A DNA stretch of 64,000 nt, taken from assembly GCF_003143855.1 (NCBI RefSeq), contig NZ_QFRK01000021.1, positions 37,032 to 101,031 on the forward strand, read 5' to 3'. Position numbers and translations under genes: made by a program. This document shows, in pieces, positions 44,001-51,482 of this stretch (position 1 is the stretch's first letter; each line of letters begins with the position of its first letter). This DNA comes from Streptomyces sp. NWU339. GTDB taxonomy: Bacteria > Actinomycetota > Actinomycetes > Streptomycetales > Streptomycetaceae. Under the pieces are notes generated by a model that was not told the DNA's origin, searched no databases, and saw nothing but the letters and a program-made list of their open reading frames with translations.

Positions 44001-44620
44001 ACCGTGACCGAAACGATCAGCGGGCCCTCGTGACCGGCGGTCTCCATCGCGCGGCGGGCGGCGATGACGGAGGCCTTGGTCTGCAGCAGGTCCTGGGTCG
44101 TCTCCACCAGCAGCGCGTCCGCGCCGCCCGCGAGCAGGCCCTCGGCGTTCTGCTGGTAGGCGTCCCGGATGGCGGTGAAGGTGGTGTGGCCGAGGGTGGG
44201 CAGCTTGGTGCCGGGGCCCATCGAGCCCAGCACCCAGCGGGGGCGGCCGTCCCGCGCCGTGAACTCGTCCGCCGCCTCGCGGGCGATGCGCGCACCCGCC
44301 TCGGACAGTTCGACGACGCGCTCCGCGATGTCGTACTCGCCCAGGGCGGTGAGGTTGGCTCCGAAGGTGTTGGTCTCGACGCAGTCGACCCCGGCGTCGA
44401 AGTACGCGGAGTGGACCGAACGGACGATGTCCGGGCGGGTCAGGTTCAGGATCTCGTTGCAGCCCTCGAGGTCCTCGAAGTCTTCGAGCGTGGGGTCCTG
44501 TGCCTGGAGCATGGTGCCCATCGCTCCGTCGGCGACCACCACTCGGGTGGCGAGCGCCTCTCGGAGAGCGGACACACGGGTCCGGCTGTCGGCGGAAGGG
44601 GTCAGCGGCAACGAGGCCAT
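41099..44620 (-). CDS. metH: Cobalamin-dependent methionine synthase MetH
   Basis: Enzyme of 1173 aa that transfers the methyl group of methyltetrahydrofolate to homocysteine through cobalamin. Domains in order: homocysteine-binding (1 to about 320; zinc ligands in LNCATGP and GGCCGTTPEH), pterin-binding (about 340-620), cobalamin-binding with GDVHDIGKN (His751 is the axial ligand), and SAM-reactivation domain ending HLSEEFQLHPEQS and HHPEAKYFNAR. ATG at 44620; the open frame upstream is unconserved. I see no B12 or SAM riboswitch in the 293-bp gap to gylR. Confidence 0.96.
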   Translation of the reverse strand: MASLPLTPSADSRTRVSALREALATRVVVADGAMGTMLQAQDPTLEDFEDLEGCNEILNLTRPDIVRSVHSAYFDAGVDCVETNTFGANLTALGEYDIAERVVELSEAGARIAREAADEFTARDGRPRWVLGSMGPGTKLPTLGHTTFTAIRDAYQQNAEGLLAGGADALLVETTQDLLQTKASVIAARRAMETAGHEGPLIVSVTVETTGTMLLGSEIGAALTALEPLGIDMVGLNCATGPAEMSEHLRYLARHSRIPLSCMPNAGLPELTKDGARYPLSPKELADAQENFVRDYGLSLVGGCCGTTPEHLRQLVERVRGLAPAERDPRPEPGAASLYQTVPFRQDTSYLAIGERTNANGSKKFREAMLEGRWDNCVEMAREQIREGAHMLDLCVDYVGRDGVADMEELAGRFATASTLPIVLDSTEVPVIQAGLEKLGGRAVINSVNYEDGDGPESRFARVTQLAKEHGAALIALTIDEEGQARTAEKKVEIAERLIADLTGNWGIREEDILIDCLTFTICTGQEESRKDGLATIEGIRELKRRHPEVQTTLGLSNISFGLNPAARILLNSVFLDECVKAGLDSAIVHASKILPIARFSEEEVTCALDLIHDRRREGYDPLQKLMQLFEGATAKSLKAGKAEELAALPLDERLKRRIIDGERKGLEADLDQALETRKALDIVNDTLLDGMKTVGELFGSGQMQLPFVLQSAEVMKAAVAHLEPHMEKVEDGEDLGKGTIVLATVRGDVHDIGKNLVDIILSNNGYNVVNLGIKQPVSAILDAADEHKADVIGMSGLLVKSTVIMKENLEELNQRGLAADYPVILGGAALTRAYVEQDLHEIYQGEVRYARDAFEGLRLMDALIGIKRGVPGAKLPELRQRRVRAATVEIDERPEAGHVRSDVAIDNPVPEPPFWGTRVVKGIQLKEYASWLDEGALFKGQWGLKQARTGDGPTYEELVETEGRPRLRGLLDRLQTDNLLEAAVVYGYFPCVSKDDDLIVLDEAGNERTRFTFPRQRRGRRLCLADFFRPEESGETDVVGFQVVTVGSRIGEETARMFAANAYRDYLELHGLSVQLAEALAEYWHARVRSELGFSGEDPAAMEDMFALKYRGARFSLGYGACPDLEDRAKIAEMLQPERIGVHLSEEFQLHPEQSTDAIVIHHPEAKYFNAR

Positions 44621-44845
44621 GTACGGGGCTCCCTCAGGTGCGACGGCTGTCGGCTTTACGTCTGTCCGAAAAGCACCCTCGTGGTGCTCCCGGGCAGAGG
44701 CACGCCGCCAGGGTATCGGGGACCGCGCCCCGATGTTCGGGATGTCCACTGGTCGGACGAAGATGGCCGGGTCCCGACGTACCGCACGCGGGTGACACGA
44801 CGGATGGCGGCGGACCATTGGCGGGAGGTCGACATCGAGCGGTAG

Positions 44846-44864
44846 TGTTCGGCATTGCCGAACA
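44846..44864. promoter_or_regulatory. Candidate GylR operator upstream of gylR
   Basis: TGTTCGGCATTGCCGAACA is a perfect 19-bp palindrome (centre T) 49 bp before the gylR ATG. A related copy lies before glpF. Autoregulation by GylR is known in S. coelicolor; this exact site is inferred. Confidence 0.75.
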
Positions 44865-44913
44865 GTGGCAGCGGCCGCGTGCGACGGTCGTAGGGGACGG
44901 AGGCAGCACGGCG

Positions 44914-45678
44914 ATGGCACGGAACATCCAGTCGCTCGAACGGGCGGCGGCGATGCTGCGCCTGCTGGCGGGTGGCGAGCGGCGGCTCGGCCTGTCGGAC
45001 ATCGCCTCGTCCCTGGGCCTCGCCAAGGGCACCGCCCACGGCATCCTGCGCACCCTCCAGCACGAGGGCTTCGTCGAGCAGGACGACGCCTCCGGGCGCT
45101 ACCAGCTGGGCGCCGAGCTGCTGCGCCTGGGCACCACGTACCTCGACGTGCACGAGCTGCGGGCACGCGCCCTGGTCTGGACCGACGACCTGGCCCGCTC
45201 CAGCGGCGAGAGCGTCTACCTCGGCGTGCTGCACCAGCAGGGCGTGCTGATCGTGCACCACGTGTTCCGGCCCGACGACAGCCGGCAGGTCCTGGAGATC
45301 GGGGCCATGCAGCCGCTGCACTCCACGGCCCTGGGCAAGGTGCTGTCGGCTTACGACCCGGTGGCGCACAGCGAGGCCCTGGAGGCCGACCGCAAGGCGT
45401 TCACCGACCGCACGGTGTGCGAGCCGGACGCCTTCGAGCGCATCCTCGACCTCACCCGCGCGCGCGGGTACGCGGCGGACGTCGAGGAGACCTGGGAGGG
45501 CGTGGCCTCGATCGCGGCCCCCGTCCACGACCGGCGGCGGATGCCGGTCGGCGCGGTCGGCGTCACGGGTGCGGTGGAGCGGCTGCGGCAGGGCGGCGAG
45601 CTGCGTCCGGAGCTGATCGCGGCGGTGCGGGACTGCGCCCGCGCGGTGTCGCGGGACCTGGGCGCCCGGCGGTTCTGA
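44914..45678 (+). CDS. gylR: IclR-family regulator of glycerol catabolism, GylR
   Basis: Regulator of 254 aa: N-terminal winged helix (RRLGLSDIASSLGLAKGTAH, IQSLERAAAMLRLL) and C-terminal IclR effector domain (SVYLGVLHQQGVLIVHH, MQPLHSTALGKVLSA, GVASIAAPV). The length equals the characterised GylR. ATG at 44914. It is encoded directly upstream of glpF-glpK-glpD on the same strand; GylR represses that operon and its own gene, with glycerol 3-phosphate as the likely inducer (established in S. coelicolor). Confidence 0.94.
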   Translation: MARNIQSLERAAAMLRLLAGGERRLGLSDIASSLGLAKGTAHGILRTLQHEGFVEQDDASGRYQLGAELLRLGTTYLDVHELRARALVWTDDLARSSGESVYLGVLHQQGVLIVHHVFRPDDSRQVLEIGAMQPLHSTALGKVLSAYDPVAHSEALEADRKAFTDRTVCEPDAFERILDLTRARGYAADVEETWEGVASIAAPVHDRRRMPVGAVGVTGAVERLRQGGELRPELIAAVRDCARAVSRDLGARRF

Positions 45679-45863
45679 GCGGGCCGGGCAGGCACGGGCG
45701 GAACGAACACACTCCGAAGAGCGGGCGGGACGCCGTACGGCGTCCCGGCCGTCGCCGTGCCCGGGGTCGGGCGAACCGGCTGGACTCCGACACGACAGGA
45801 ACTCCGACAGAACAGACGGATCCCGCAGACCCCCGGCGAAGACCGGCGACTCGACCCAGTCGA

Positions 45864-45899
45864 TGCAGCCGGTGCAGCGGGTGCAGCGGGTGCAGCCGG
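45864..45899. repeat. Four tandem 9-bp units upstream of glpF
   Basis: TGCAGCCGG, TGCAGCGGG, TGCAGCGGG, TGCAGCCGG in direct succession, non-coding and about 70 bp upstream of the GylR-type operator. Confidence 0.85.
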
Positions 45900-45966
45900 T
45901 AACAATCGCACTTTCGGCAACCAAGCCCTTGACGTGTGTGCGAGGCGGAGAAAGACTCCCGTCCAT

Positions 45967-45985
45967 CGGTCGGCATTGTCGAACA
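45967..45985. promoter_or_regulatory. Candidate GylR operator upstream of glpF
   Basis: CGGTCGGCATTGTCGAACA matches the gylR-proximal palindrome at 16 of 19 positions, including the core TCGGCATTG and GAACA. It lies 127 bp before the glpF GTG, where a repressor could block the operon promoter. Confidence 0.7.
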
Positions 45986-46111
45986 ACTACCGGCAATACG
46001 CGTTAGGGTGTGACAACGCCAAGGGCCGACATCGCTCTCACCCCTGAGTGCGCCGATCCCCGGCGGGACCCGGGGGTCGGCTTCCCTGGACGAAGGACAA
46101 AGGAGTCGCGG

Positions 46112-46906
46112 GTGTCCAGCTCCGACATCTTCATCGGCGAGACCCTCGGTACCGCCGTACTCATCCTGCTCGGCGGCGGCGTCTGCGCCGCCGTGACGCT
46201 GAAGGCCTCGAAGGCCCGTAACGCCGGCTGGCTCGCCATCGCCTTCGGGTGGGGCTTCGCCGTCATGACGGCGGTGTACATCGCGGGGCCGCTCTCCGGC
46301 GCCCACCTCAACCCGGCCGTGACCCTGGCTCTCGCCGTCAAGGACGGCGAGTGGAGCAACGTTCCGGTCTACTTCGCCGGAGAGTTCCTCGGCGCGATGA
46401 TCGGCGCGGCGCTGGTCTGGGTGGCGTACTACGGACAGTTCCAGGCCCACCTGACCGACCAGGAGATCGTCGGCGGTCCGGGCGCGCAGGCCGCCGCGGC
46501 CAAGGCCGTCGAGGCACAGGAGAAGGGCGCCGGCCCCGTGCTCGGCATCTTCTCCACCGGTCCGGAGATCCGGAACGCGGTGCAGAACCTCGCCACCGAG
46601 ATCATCGGCACCATGGTGCTGCTGCTCGCCGTGCTCACCCAGGGCCTGAACGCCGAGGGCAACGGCCTCGGGGTGCTGGGCGGTCTCATCACGGCGCTCG
46701 TGGTGGTCGCCATCGGCCTGTCCCTCGGCGGCCCGACCGGCTACGCGATCAACCCGGCCCGCGACCTCGGCCCGCGCATCGTGCACGCCCTGCTGCCGCT
46801 GCCCAACAAAGGCGGCTCCGACTGGTCCTACGCCTGGGTCCCGGTCGTCGGTCCGCTGATCGGCGGCGCCCTCGCGGCAGGCTTCTACAACATCGTCCTC
46901 GCCTGA
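46112..46906 (+). CDS. glpF: Glycerol uptake facilitator (aquaglyceroporin) GlpF/GylC
   Basis: Membrane channel of 264 aa admitting glycerol. Both NPA boxes are present (SGAHLNPAVT and GYAINPARDLGPR), with Asp after the second NPAR as in glycerol-permeable members. Six hydrophobic helices. GTG at 46112 follows AAAGGAG. First gene of the glycerol operon, upstream of glpK by 86 bp. Confidence 0.95.
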   Translation: MSSSDIFIGETLGTAVLILLGGGVCAAVTLKASKARNAGWLAIAFGWGFAVMTAVYIAGPLSGAHLNPAVTLALAVKDGEWSNVPVYFAGEFLGAMIGAALVWVAYYGQFQAHLTDQEIVGGPGAQAAAAKAVEAQEKGAGPVLGIFSTGPEIRNAVQNLATEIIGTMVLLLAVLTQGLNAEGNGLGVLGGLITALVVVAIGLSLGGPTGYAINPARDLGPRIVHALLPLPNKGGSDWSYAWVPVVGPLIGGALAAGFYNIVLA

Positions 46907-46992
46907 CGGCGACCCTGCTGCCGCGCAACCCCGAGTCTTGTGGAAGCGCCGTCCGTACAGCCCCGTAATCAAGGAACCCCCAGGAGCACACA

Positions 46993-48552
46993 GTGACCGA
47001 CGACCAGACCGCCGGCATCGCCTCCCACGGCCACGGCCCGTTCATCGCCGCCATCGACCAGGGCACGACCTCCTCCCGCTGCATCGTCTTCGACCGCGAC
47101 GGCCGCATCGTCGCCGTCGACCAGAAGGAACACGAGCAGATCTTCCCCAAGCCGGGCTGGGTCGAACACGACGCCACCGAGATCTGGACCAACGTCCAGG
47201 AGGTCGTCGCCGGTGCCATCGAGAAGGCCGGCATCACCCGGGACGACATCAAGGCCATCGGCATCACCAACCAGCGCGAGACCACCGTCCTGTGGGACAG
47301 GAACACCGGTGAGCCCGTCCACAACGCCATCGTCTGGCAGGACACCCGCACCGACGCCCTGTGCCGCGAACTCGGCCGCAACGTCGGCCAGGACCGTTTC
47401 CGCCGCGAGACCGGTCTCCCCCTCGCCTCCTACTTCGCCGGCCCCAAGGCCCGCTGGTTGCTCGACAACGTCGAGGGTCTCAAGGAACGCGCCGAGGCGG
47501 GCGACATCCTCTTCGGCACCATGGACACCTGGGTCATCTGGAACCTGACCGGCGGTACGGACGGCGGCCACCACGTCACCGACGTCACCAACGCCTCCCG
47601 CACGATGCTGATGAACCTGCACACCATGCAGTGGGACGAGAGGATCGCCGAGTCCATCGGCGTCCCGACGGCGATGCTGCCCGAGATCCGCTCCTCCTCC
47701 GAGGTCTACGGCGAGATCAAGGGCGGCAGCCTGGGCGACCTGCTCGGCGGTGTCCCGGTCGCCTCCGCGCTCGGCGACCAGCAGGCCGCCCTGTTCGGCC
47801 AGACCTGTTTCGCCGAGGGCGAGACCAAGTCGACGTACGGCACCGGCACCTTCATGGTGATGAACACCGGTGACAAGATCATCAACTCCTACAGCGGCCT
47901 GCTGACCACCGTCGGCTACCAGATCGGCGGCCAGAAGCCGGTCTACGCCCTGGAGGGCTCCATCGCGGTCACCGGCGCGCTGGTGCAGTGGATGCGCGAC
48001 CAGATGGGCCTGATCTCCACCGCAGCCGAGATCGAGACGCTCGCGCTCTCGGTCGAGGACAACGGCGGCGCCTACTTCGTGCCGGCCTTCTCCGGTCTGT
48101 TCGCCCCCTACTGGCGCTCCGACGCCCGCGGTGTGATCGCCGGCCTGACCCGGTACGTCACCAAGGCACACCTCGCGCGCGCCGTCCTGGAGGCCACCGC
48201 CTGGCAGACCCGGGAGATCGCCGACGCCATGACGAAGGACTCCGGCGTCGAACTGACCGCCCTCAAGGTCGACGGCGGCATGACCTCCAACAACCTGCTG
48301 ATGCAGACCCTCTCGGACTTCCTGGACGCGCCCGTGGTGCGTCCCATGGTCGCCGAGACCACCTGCCTCGGCGCCGCCTACGCCGCCGGCCTCGCCGTCG
48401 GCTTCTGGAACAGCACCGACGACCTGCGCGCCAACTGGCGACGGGCCGCCGAGTGGACCCCCCGCATGGACGCGGAGATCCGCGACCGTGAGTACAAGAG
48501 CTGGCTCAAGGCCGTCGAGCGGACCATGGGCTGGCTCGGCGACGAAGACTGA
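46993..48552 (+). CDS. glpK: Glycerol kinase GlpK/GylA
   Basis: Kinase of 519 aa forming glycerol 3-phosphate. FGGY-family motifs: IAAIDQGTTSSRCIVF (phosphate loop), ITNQRETTVLWD, TYGTGTFMVMNTG, and the C-terminal ALKVDGGMTSNNLLMQ. GTG at 46993. Second gene of the glpF-glpK-glpD operon, under GylR control. It traps incoming glycerol and produces the inducer. Confidence 0.96.
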   Translation: MTDDQTAGIASHGHGPFIAAIDQGTTSSRCIVFDRDGRIVAVDQKEHEQIFPKPGWVEHDATEIWTNVQEVVAGAIEKAGITRDDIKAIGITNQRETTVLWDRNTGEPVHNAIVWQDTRTDALCRELGRNVGQDRFRRETGLPLASYFAGPKARWLLDNVEGLKERAEAGDILFGTMDTWVIWNLTGGTDGGHHVTDVTNASRTMLMNLHTMQWDERIAESIGVPTAMLPEIRSSSEVYGEIKGGSLGDLLGGVPVASALGDQQAALFGQTCFAEGETKSTYGTGTFMVMNTGDKIINSYSGLLTTVGYQIGGQKPVYALEGSIAVTGALVQWMRDQMGLISTAAEIETLALSVEDNGGAYFVPAFSGLFAPYWRSDARGVIAGLTRYVTKAHLARAVLEATAWQTREIADAMTKDSGVELTALKVDGGMTSNNLLMQTLSDFLDAPVVRPMVAETTCLGAAYAAGLAVGFWNSTDDLRANWRRAAEWTPRMDAEIRDREYKSWLKAVERTMGWLGDED

Positions 48553-48581
48553 CACAGCCCGACGAGGAGCAAGAACCCGAC

Positions 48582-50198
48582 ATGACCACTCAGTCCACCC
48601 TGCAGTCCGTGCCTGCCCTGGGGACGCGCCCGGCCTCCTGCTCGAACCCGAGCCGGGCCGAGACCCGGGAGCGGCTCGCCAAGGCGTCGTACGACCTTCT
48701 CGTGATCGGCGGCGGCATCCTGGGCATCTCCACCGCCTGGCACGCCGCGCAGTCCGGCCTCAGGGTGGCACTGGTGGACGCCGGCGACTTCGCCGGCGCC
48801 ACCTCCTCCGCCTCCTCCAAGCTCCTCCACGGCGGTCTGCGCTATCTGCAGACCGGCGCGGTGAAGCTGGTGGCGGAGAACCACTTCGAGCGCCGTGCGG
48901 TCTCCCGCCAGGTGGCCCCCCACCTGGCGAACCCGCTCACGTTCTACCTCCCCGTGTACCGGGGCGGGCCGCACGGCGCGGCGAAGCTCGGCGCCGGCGT
49001 CCTCGCGTACTCGGCGCTCTCGGCGTTCGGCGACGGCGTCGGCCACCTGCTCTCCCCCACCAAGGCCGCGCGGGACGTGCCGGAGCTGCGCACCGACAAC
49101 CTCAAGGCCGTGGCCGTGTACGGCGACGACCAGATGAACGACGCGCGGATGGCGCTGATGACGGTCCGCGCGGCGGCCGATTCGGGCGCGGTCGTCCTCA
49201 ACCACGCCGAGGTGACCGGTCTGCGGTTCACCCGGGGCCGGGTGACCGGCGCCGAGCTGCGCGACCGGCTGTCGGGCGACGAGTTCGGCGTCGACGCCCG
49301 CCTCGTGCTGAACGCGACCGGACCGTGGGTCGATCACCTGCGCCGGATGGAGGACCCGAACGCGGCACCGTCCGTCCGGCTGTCGAAGGGCGCGCACCTG
49401 GTCCTGAAGCGGACCTCCCCGTGGAAGGCCGCCCTGGCCACACCGATCGACAAGTACCGCATCACCTTCGCCCTCCCCTGGGAGGACATGCTGCTGCTCG
49501 GCACGACCGACGAGGAGTTCGAGGGCGACCCGGCGGATGTCGCGGTCACCGAGAAGGACACCGCCCAGATACTCGACGAGGCCGCGTTCTCCATCCGCGA
49601 CCAGCAGCTGGACCGCGATCTGATCACGTACTCGTTCGCGGGCCTGAGGGTGCTTCCGGGCGGCCCCGGGGACACGTCGAAGGCCAAGCGGGAGACGGTC
49701 GTCAGCGAGGGCCGCGGCGGGATGCTGTCCGTCGCGGGCGGCAAGTGGACCACCTTCCGTCACATCGGCCGTACGGTGATGCGCAAGCTCCAGGAGCTGC
49801 CGGGCCACCCCCTGGGCGACGACTTCGAGCCGGTCGCGTCGCTGCCGAGGAAACTGCCGCTGCCCGGTGTGGCCAATCCGCGCGCGGTCGCCCACCGTCT
49901 GCTGGTCGACCACCCGGCACCCGGCCCGCGGATGGCGGCGGACACCGCCCGGCACCTGGCGACCCACTACGGTTCGCTGGCCTTCGACATCGCCCGGCTG
50001 GCCAATGACGACCCGCGGCTGGCCCGACGTGTCCACCCGGATGCCCCGGAGATCTGGGCGCAGGTCGTCTGGGCCCGGGACCACGAGTGGGCCGAGACGG
50101 CGGACGACGTGCTCCGCCGCCGCACGACCCTGACGATCCGGGGGCTGGCCACGGACGAGGTCCGCGCCGGGGTTCAGGACGTGCTCGACGAGAAGTAG
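48582..50198 (+). CDS. glpD: Glycerol-3-phosphate dehydrogenase, FAD-dependent, GlpD/GylB
   Basis: Membrane-associated flavoenzyme of 538 aa oxidising glycerol 3-phosphate to dihydroxyacetone phosphate. The FAD-binding motif VIGGGILGISTAWHAA lies near residue 40; SSKLLHGGLRYLQ, GPWVDHL and the SVAGGKWTTFRHIG motif follow. ATG at 48582, 29 bp after glpK. The operon appears to end at a hairpin just downstream. Confidence 0.95.
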   Translation: MTTQSTLQSVPALGTRPASCSNPSRAETRERLAKASYDLLVIGGGILGISTAWHAAQSGLRVALVDAGDFAGATSSASSKLLHGGLRYLQTGAVKLVAENHFERRAVSRQVAPHLANPLTFYLPVYRGGPHGAAKLGAGVLAYSALSAFGDGVGHLLSPTKAARDVPELRTDNLKAVAVYGDDQMNDARMALMTVRAAADSGAVVLNHAEVTGLRFTRGRVTGAELRDRLSGDEFGVDARLVLNATGPWVDHLRRMEDPNAAPSVRLSKGAHLVLKRTSPWKAALATPIDKYRITFALPWEDMLLLGTTDEEFEGDPADVAVTEKDTAQILDEAAFSIRDQQLDRDLITYSFAGLRVLPGGPGDTSKAKRETVVSEGRGGMLSVAGGKWTTFRHIGRTVMRKLQELPGHPLGDDFEPVASLPRKLPLPGVANPRAVAHRLLVDHPAPGPRMAADTARHLATHYGSLAFDIARLANDDPRLARRVHPDAPEIWAQVVWARDHEWAETADDVLRRRTTLTIRGLATDEVRAGVQDVLDEK

Positions 50199-50209
50199 GG
50201 GACGGGGCG

Positions 50210-50243
50210 CCGGCACCGGCTCCCCCACGGGAGCCGGTGCCGG
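50210..50243 (+). terminator. Terminator hairpin after glpD
   Basis: A perfect 15-bp stem (CCGGCACCGGCTCCC and complement, loop CCAC) lies 11 bp after the glpD stop. Confidence 0.8.
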
Positions 50244-50418
50244 GAAGGGACGCCACCGGGCCGCTCGCGCTCCCGGACCGCTCCGGCCACCGCGGGGTGT
50301 TTCCGGGTGCCTCCCAGGGCAGTCTTCGGTCATTCCCCTAGCAAAGGGGCTGCGTACGCCCCCTTGGCACGCCGTAAGGTTGGTGCGTACGCGAGGGCAC
50401 GTCGGAAGGAGGCGCTGG

Positions 50419-51405
50419 GTGATCGAGCTCGAGGGGGTTCCCGAGCTGATCGACCCGGTCATGGTGGCCGCGTTCGAGGGCTGGAACGACGCCGGCGACG
50501 CCGCCTCCACCGCGGTCGCGCATCTGGACAGGGAATGGAAGGGCGAGGTGTTCGCGGCGCTGGACGCCGAGGACTACTACGACTTCCAGGTGAACCGGCC
50601 CACGGTGTTCATGGACGGCGGGGTCCGCAAGGTCACCTGGCCGACGACGCGGTTGTCGGTGGTCCGGGTCGGCGGCGACAAGCCACGCGATCTGGTGCTG
50701 GTCCGCGGTATCGAGCCGTCCATGCGCTGGCGCTCGTTCTGCAACGAACTGCTGGGGTTCGCCCATGAACTCGGGGTGGAGATGGTGGTCGTCCTGGGCG
50801 CCCTGCTCGGTGACACCCCGCACACCCGTCCGGTCCCGATCAGCGGGACCACGTCCGATCCGGACCTGGCCCGCCGTATGGATCTGGAGGAGACCAAGTA
50901 CGAGGGCCCCACGGGGATCGTCGGCATCCTCCAGGAGGCGTGCACGCACGCCGGTGTCCCGGCGGTCTCACTGTGGGCCGCGGTCCCGCACTACGTGTCG
51001 CAGCCGCCCAACCCGAAGGCGACGCTGGCCCTCCTGAACCGGCTCGAGGACCTGATCGACGTGCGCATCCCGCTGGGCGAACTGTCCGAGGACGCGCGCG
51101 CCTGGCAGGTGGGAGTGGACCAACTGGCCGCCGAGGACAGCGAGGTCGCCGAGTACGTCCAGTCGCTGGAGGAGGCCCGGGACACCGCCGAGCTGCCGGA
51201 GGCATCGGGCGAGGCGATCGCCCGCGAGTTCGAGCGCTATCTGCGCCGCCGTGACGGTGGGTCCGGCCCGCCGCAGCCCGGTGGGCACGCCACGGCCGAC
51301 GGCGGGGACGGCCCGTCGTTCCGACGGGAGGGCCCGGGCAGCCGGCCCCGCTCGCCGAATCCGCCGAAGCCGGACGCGGACGGCGAGGATTCCTCGGAGG
51401 ACTGA
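50419..51405 (+). CDS. PAC2-family protein (proteasome assembly chaperone-like)
   Basis: Protein of 328 aa with a PAC2-type domain (VMVAAFEGWNDAGDAASTA, ILVxGxEPS-like VLVRGIEPSMRW, MVVVLGALLGDTPHTRP, YVSQPPNPKATLALLNRL) and a disordered acidic/Pro-rich C-terminal tail of about 50 residues. In eukaryotes PAC2 helps assemble 20S rings; the bacterial role is not established. GTG at 50419 follows GGAAGGAGG. It lies after the glycerol operon terminator and before mshC, in a neighbourhood conserved with mycobacteria (metH, PAC2, mshC). Confidence 0.85.
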   Translation: MIELEGVPELIDPVMVAAFEGWNDAGDAASTAVAHLDREWKGEVFAALDAEDYYDFQVNRPTVFMDGGVRKVTWPTTRLSVVRVGGDKPRDLVLVRGIEPSMRWRSFCNELLGFAHELGVEMVVVLGALLGDTPHTRPVPISGTTSDPDLARRMDLEETKYEGPTGIVGILQEACTHAGVPAVSLWAAVPHYVSQPPNPKATLALLNRLEDLIDVRIPLGELSEDARAWQVGVDQLAAEDSEVAEYVQSLEEARDTAELPEASGEAIAREFERYLRRRDGGSGPPQPGGHATADGGDGPSFRREGPGSRPRSPNPPKPDADGEDSSED

Positions 51406-51411
51406 CCGGAA

Positions 51412-51451
51412 CGAGGGGGGTGCCCCGTCCATGGACGGGGCACCCCCCTCG
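51412..51451. terminator. Bidirectional terminator between PAC2 gene and mshC
   Basis: A perfect 40-nt palindrome (half GAGGGGGGTGCCCCGTCC with a flanking base pair) lies just past the PAC2 stop and 31 bp before the mshC stop; the genes converge. Confidence 0.85.
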
Positions 51452-51482
51452 GCCGTTCGCTCCTGTCGTGGGGCGCCGACGG

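Larger units (their letters stand above)
45679..46111. other. gylR-glpF intergenic control region
   Basis: This 433-bp stretch holds a 9-bp tandem repeat (45864-45899), the second GylR-type operator (45967-45985), and a presumed promoter and leader for glpF. A possible -10 element lies around TACGCGTTAGGGT (45997-46009), shortly after the operator. No coding gene was found in it. Confidence 0.6.

Noticed and set aside
41021..44845. 1274-codon open frame antisense to metH
   Set aside because: Antisense frame of a strongly biased gene; composition is Leu/Gly/Asp/Val-rich with no domain, while metH on the other strand is unmistakable.
44621..44913. Riboswitch (cobalamin, SAM or SAH) upstream of metH
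   Set aside because: No B12-box-like element or recognisable SAM/SAH core was found in the leader; only ordinary promoter-sized sequence.
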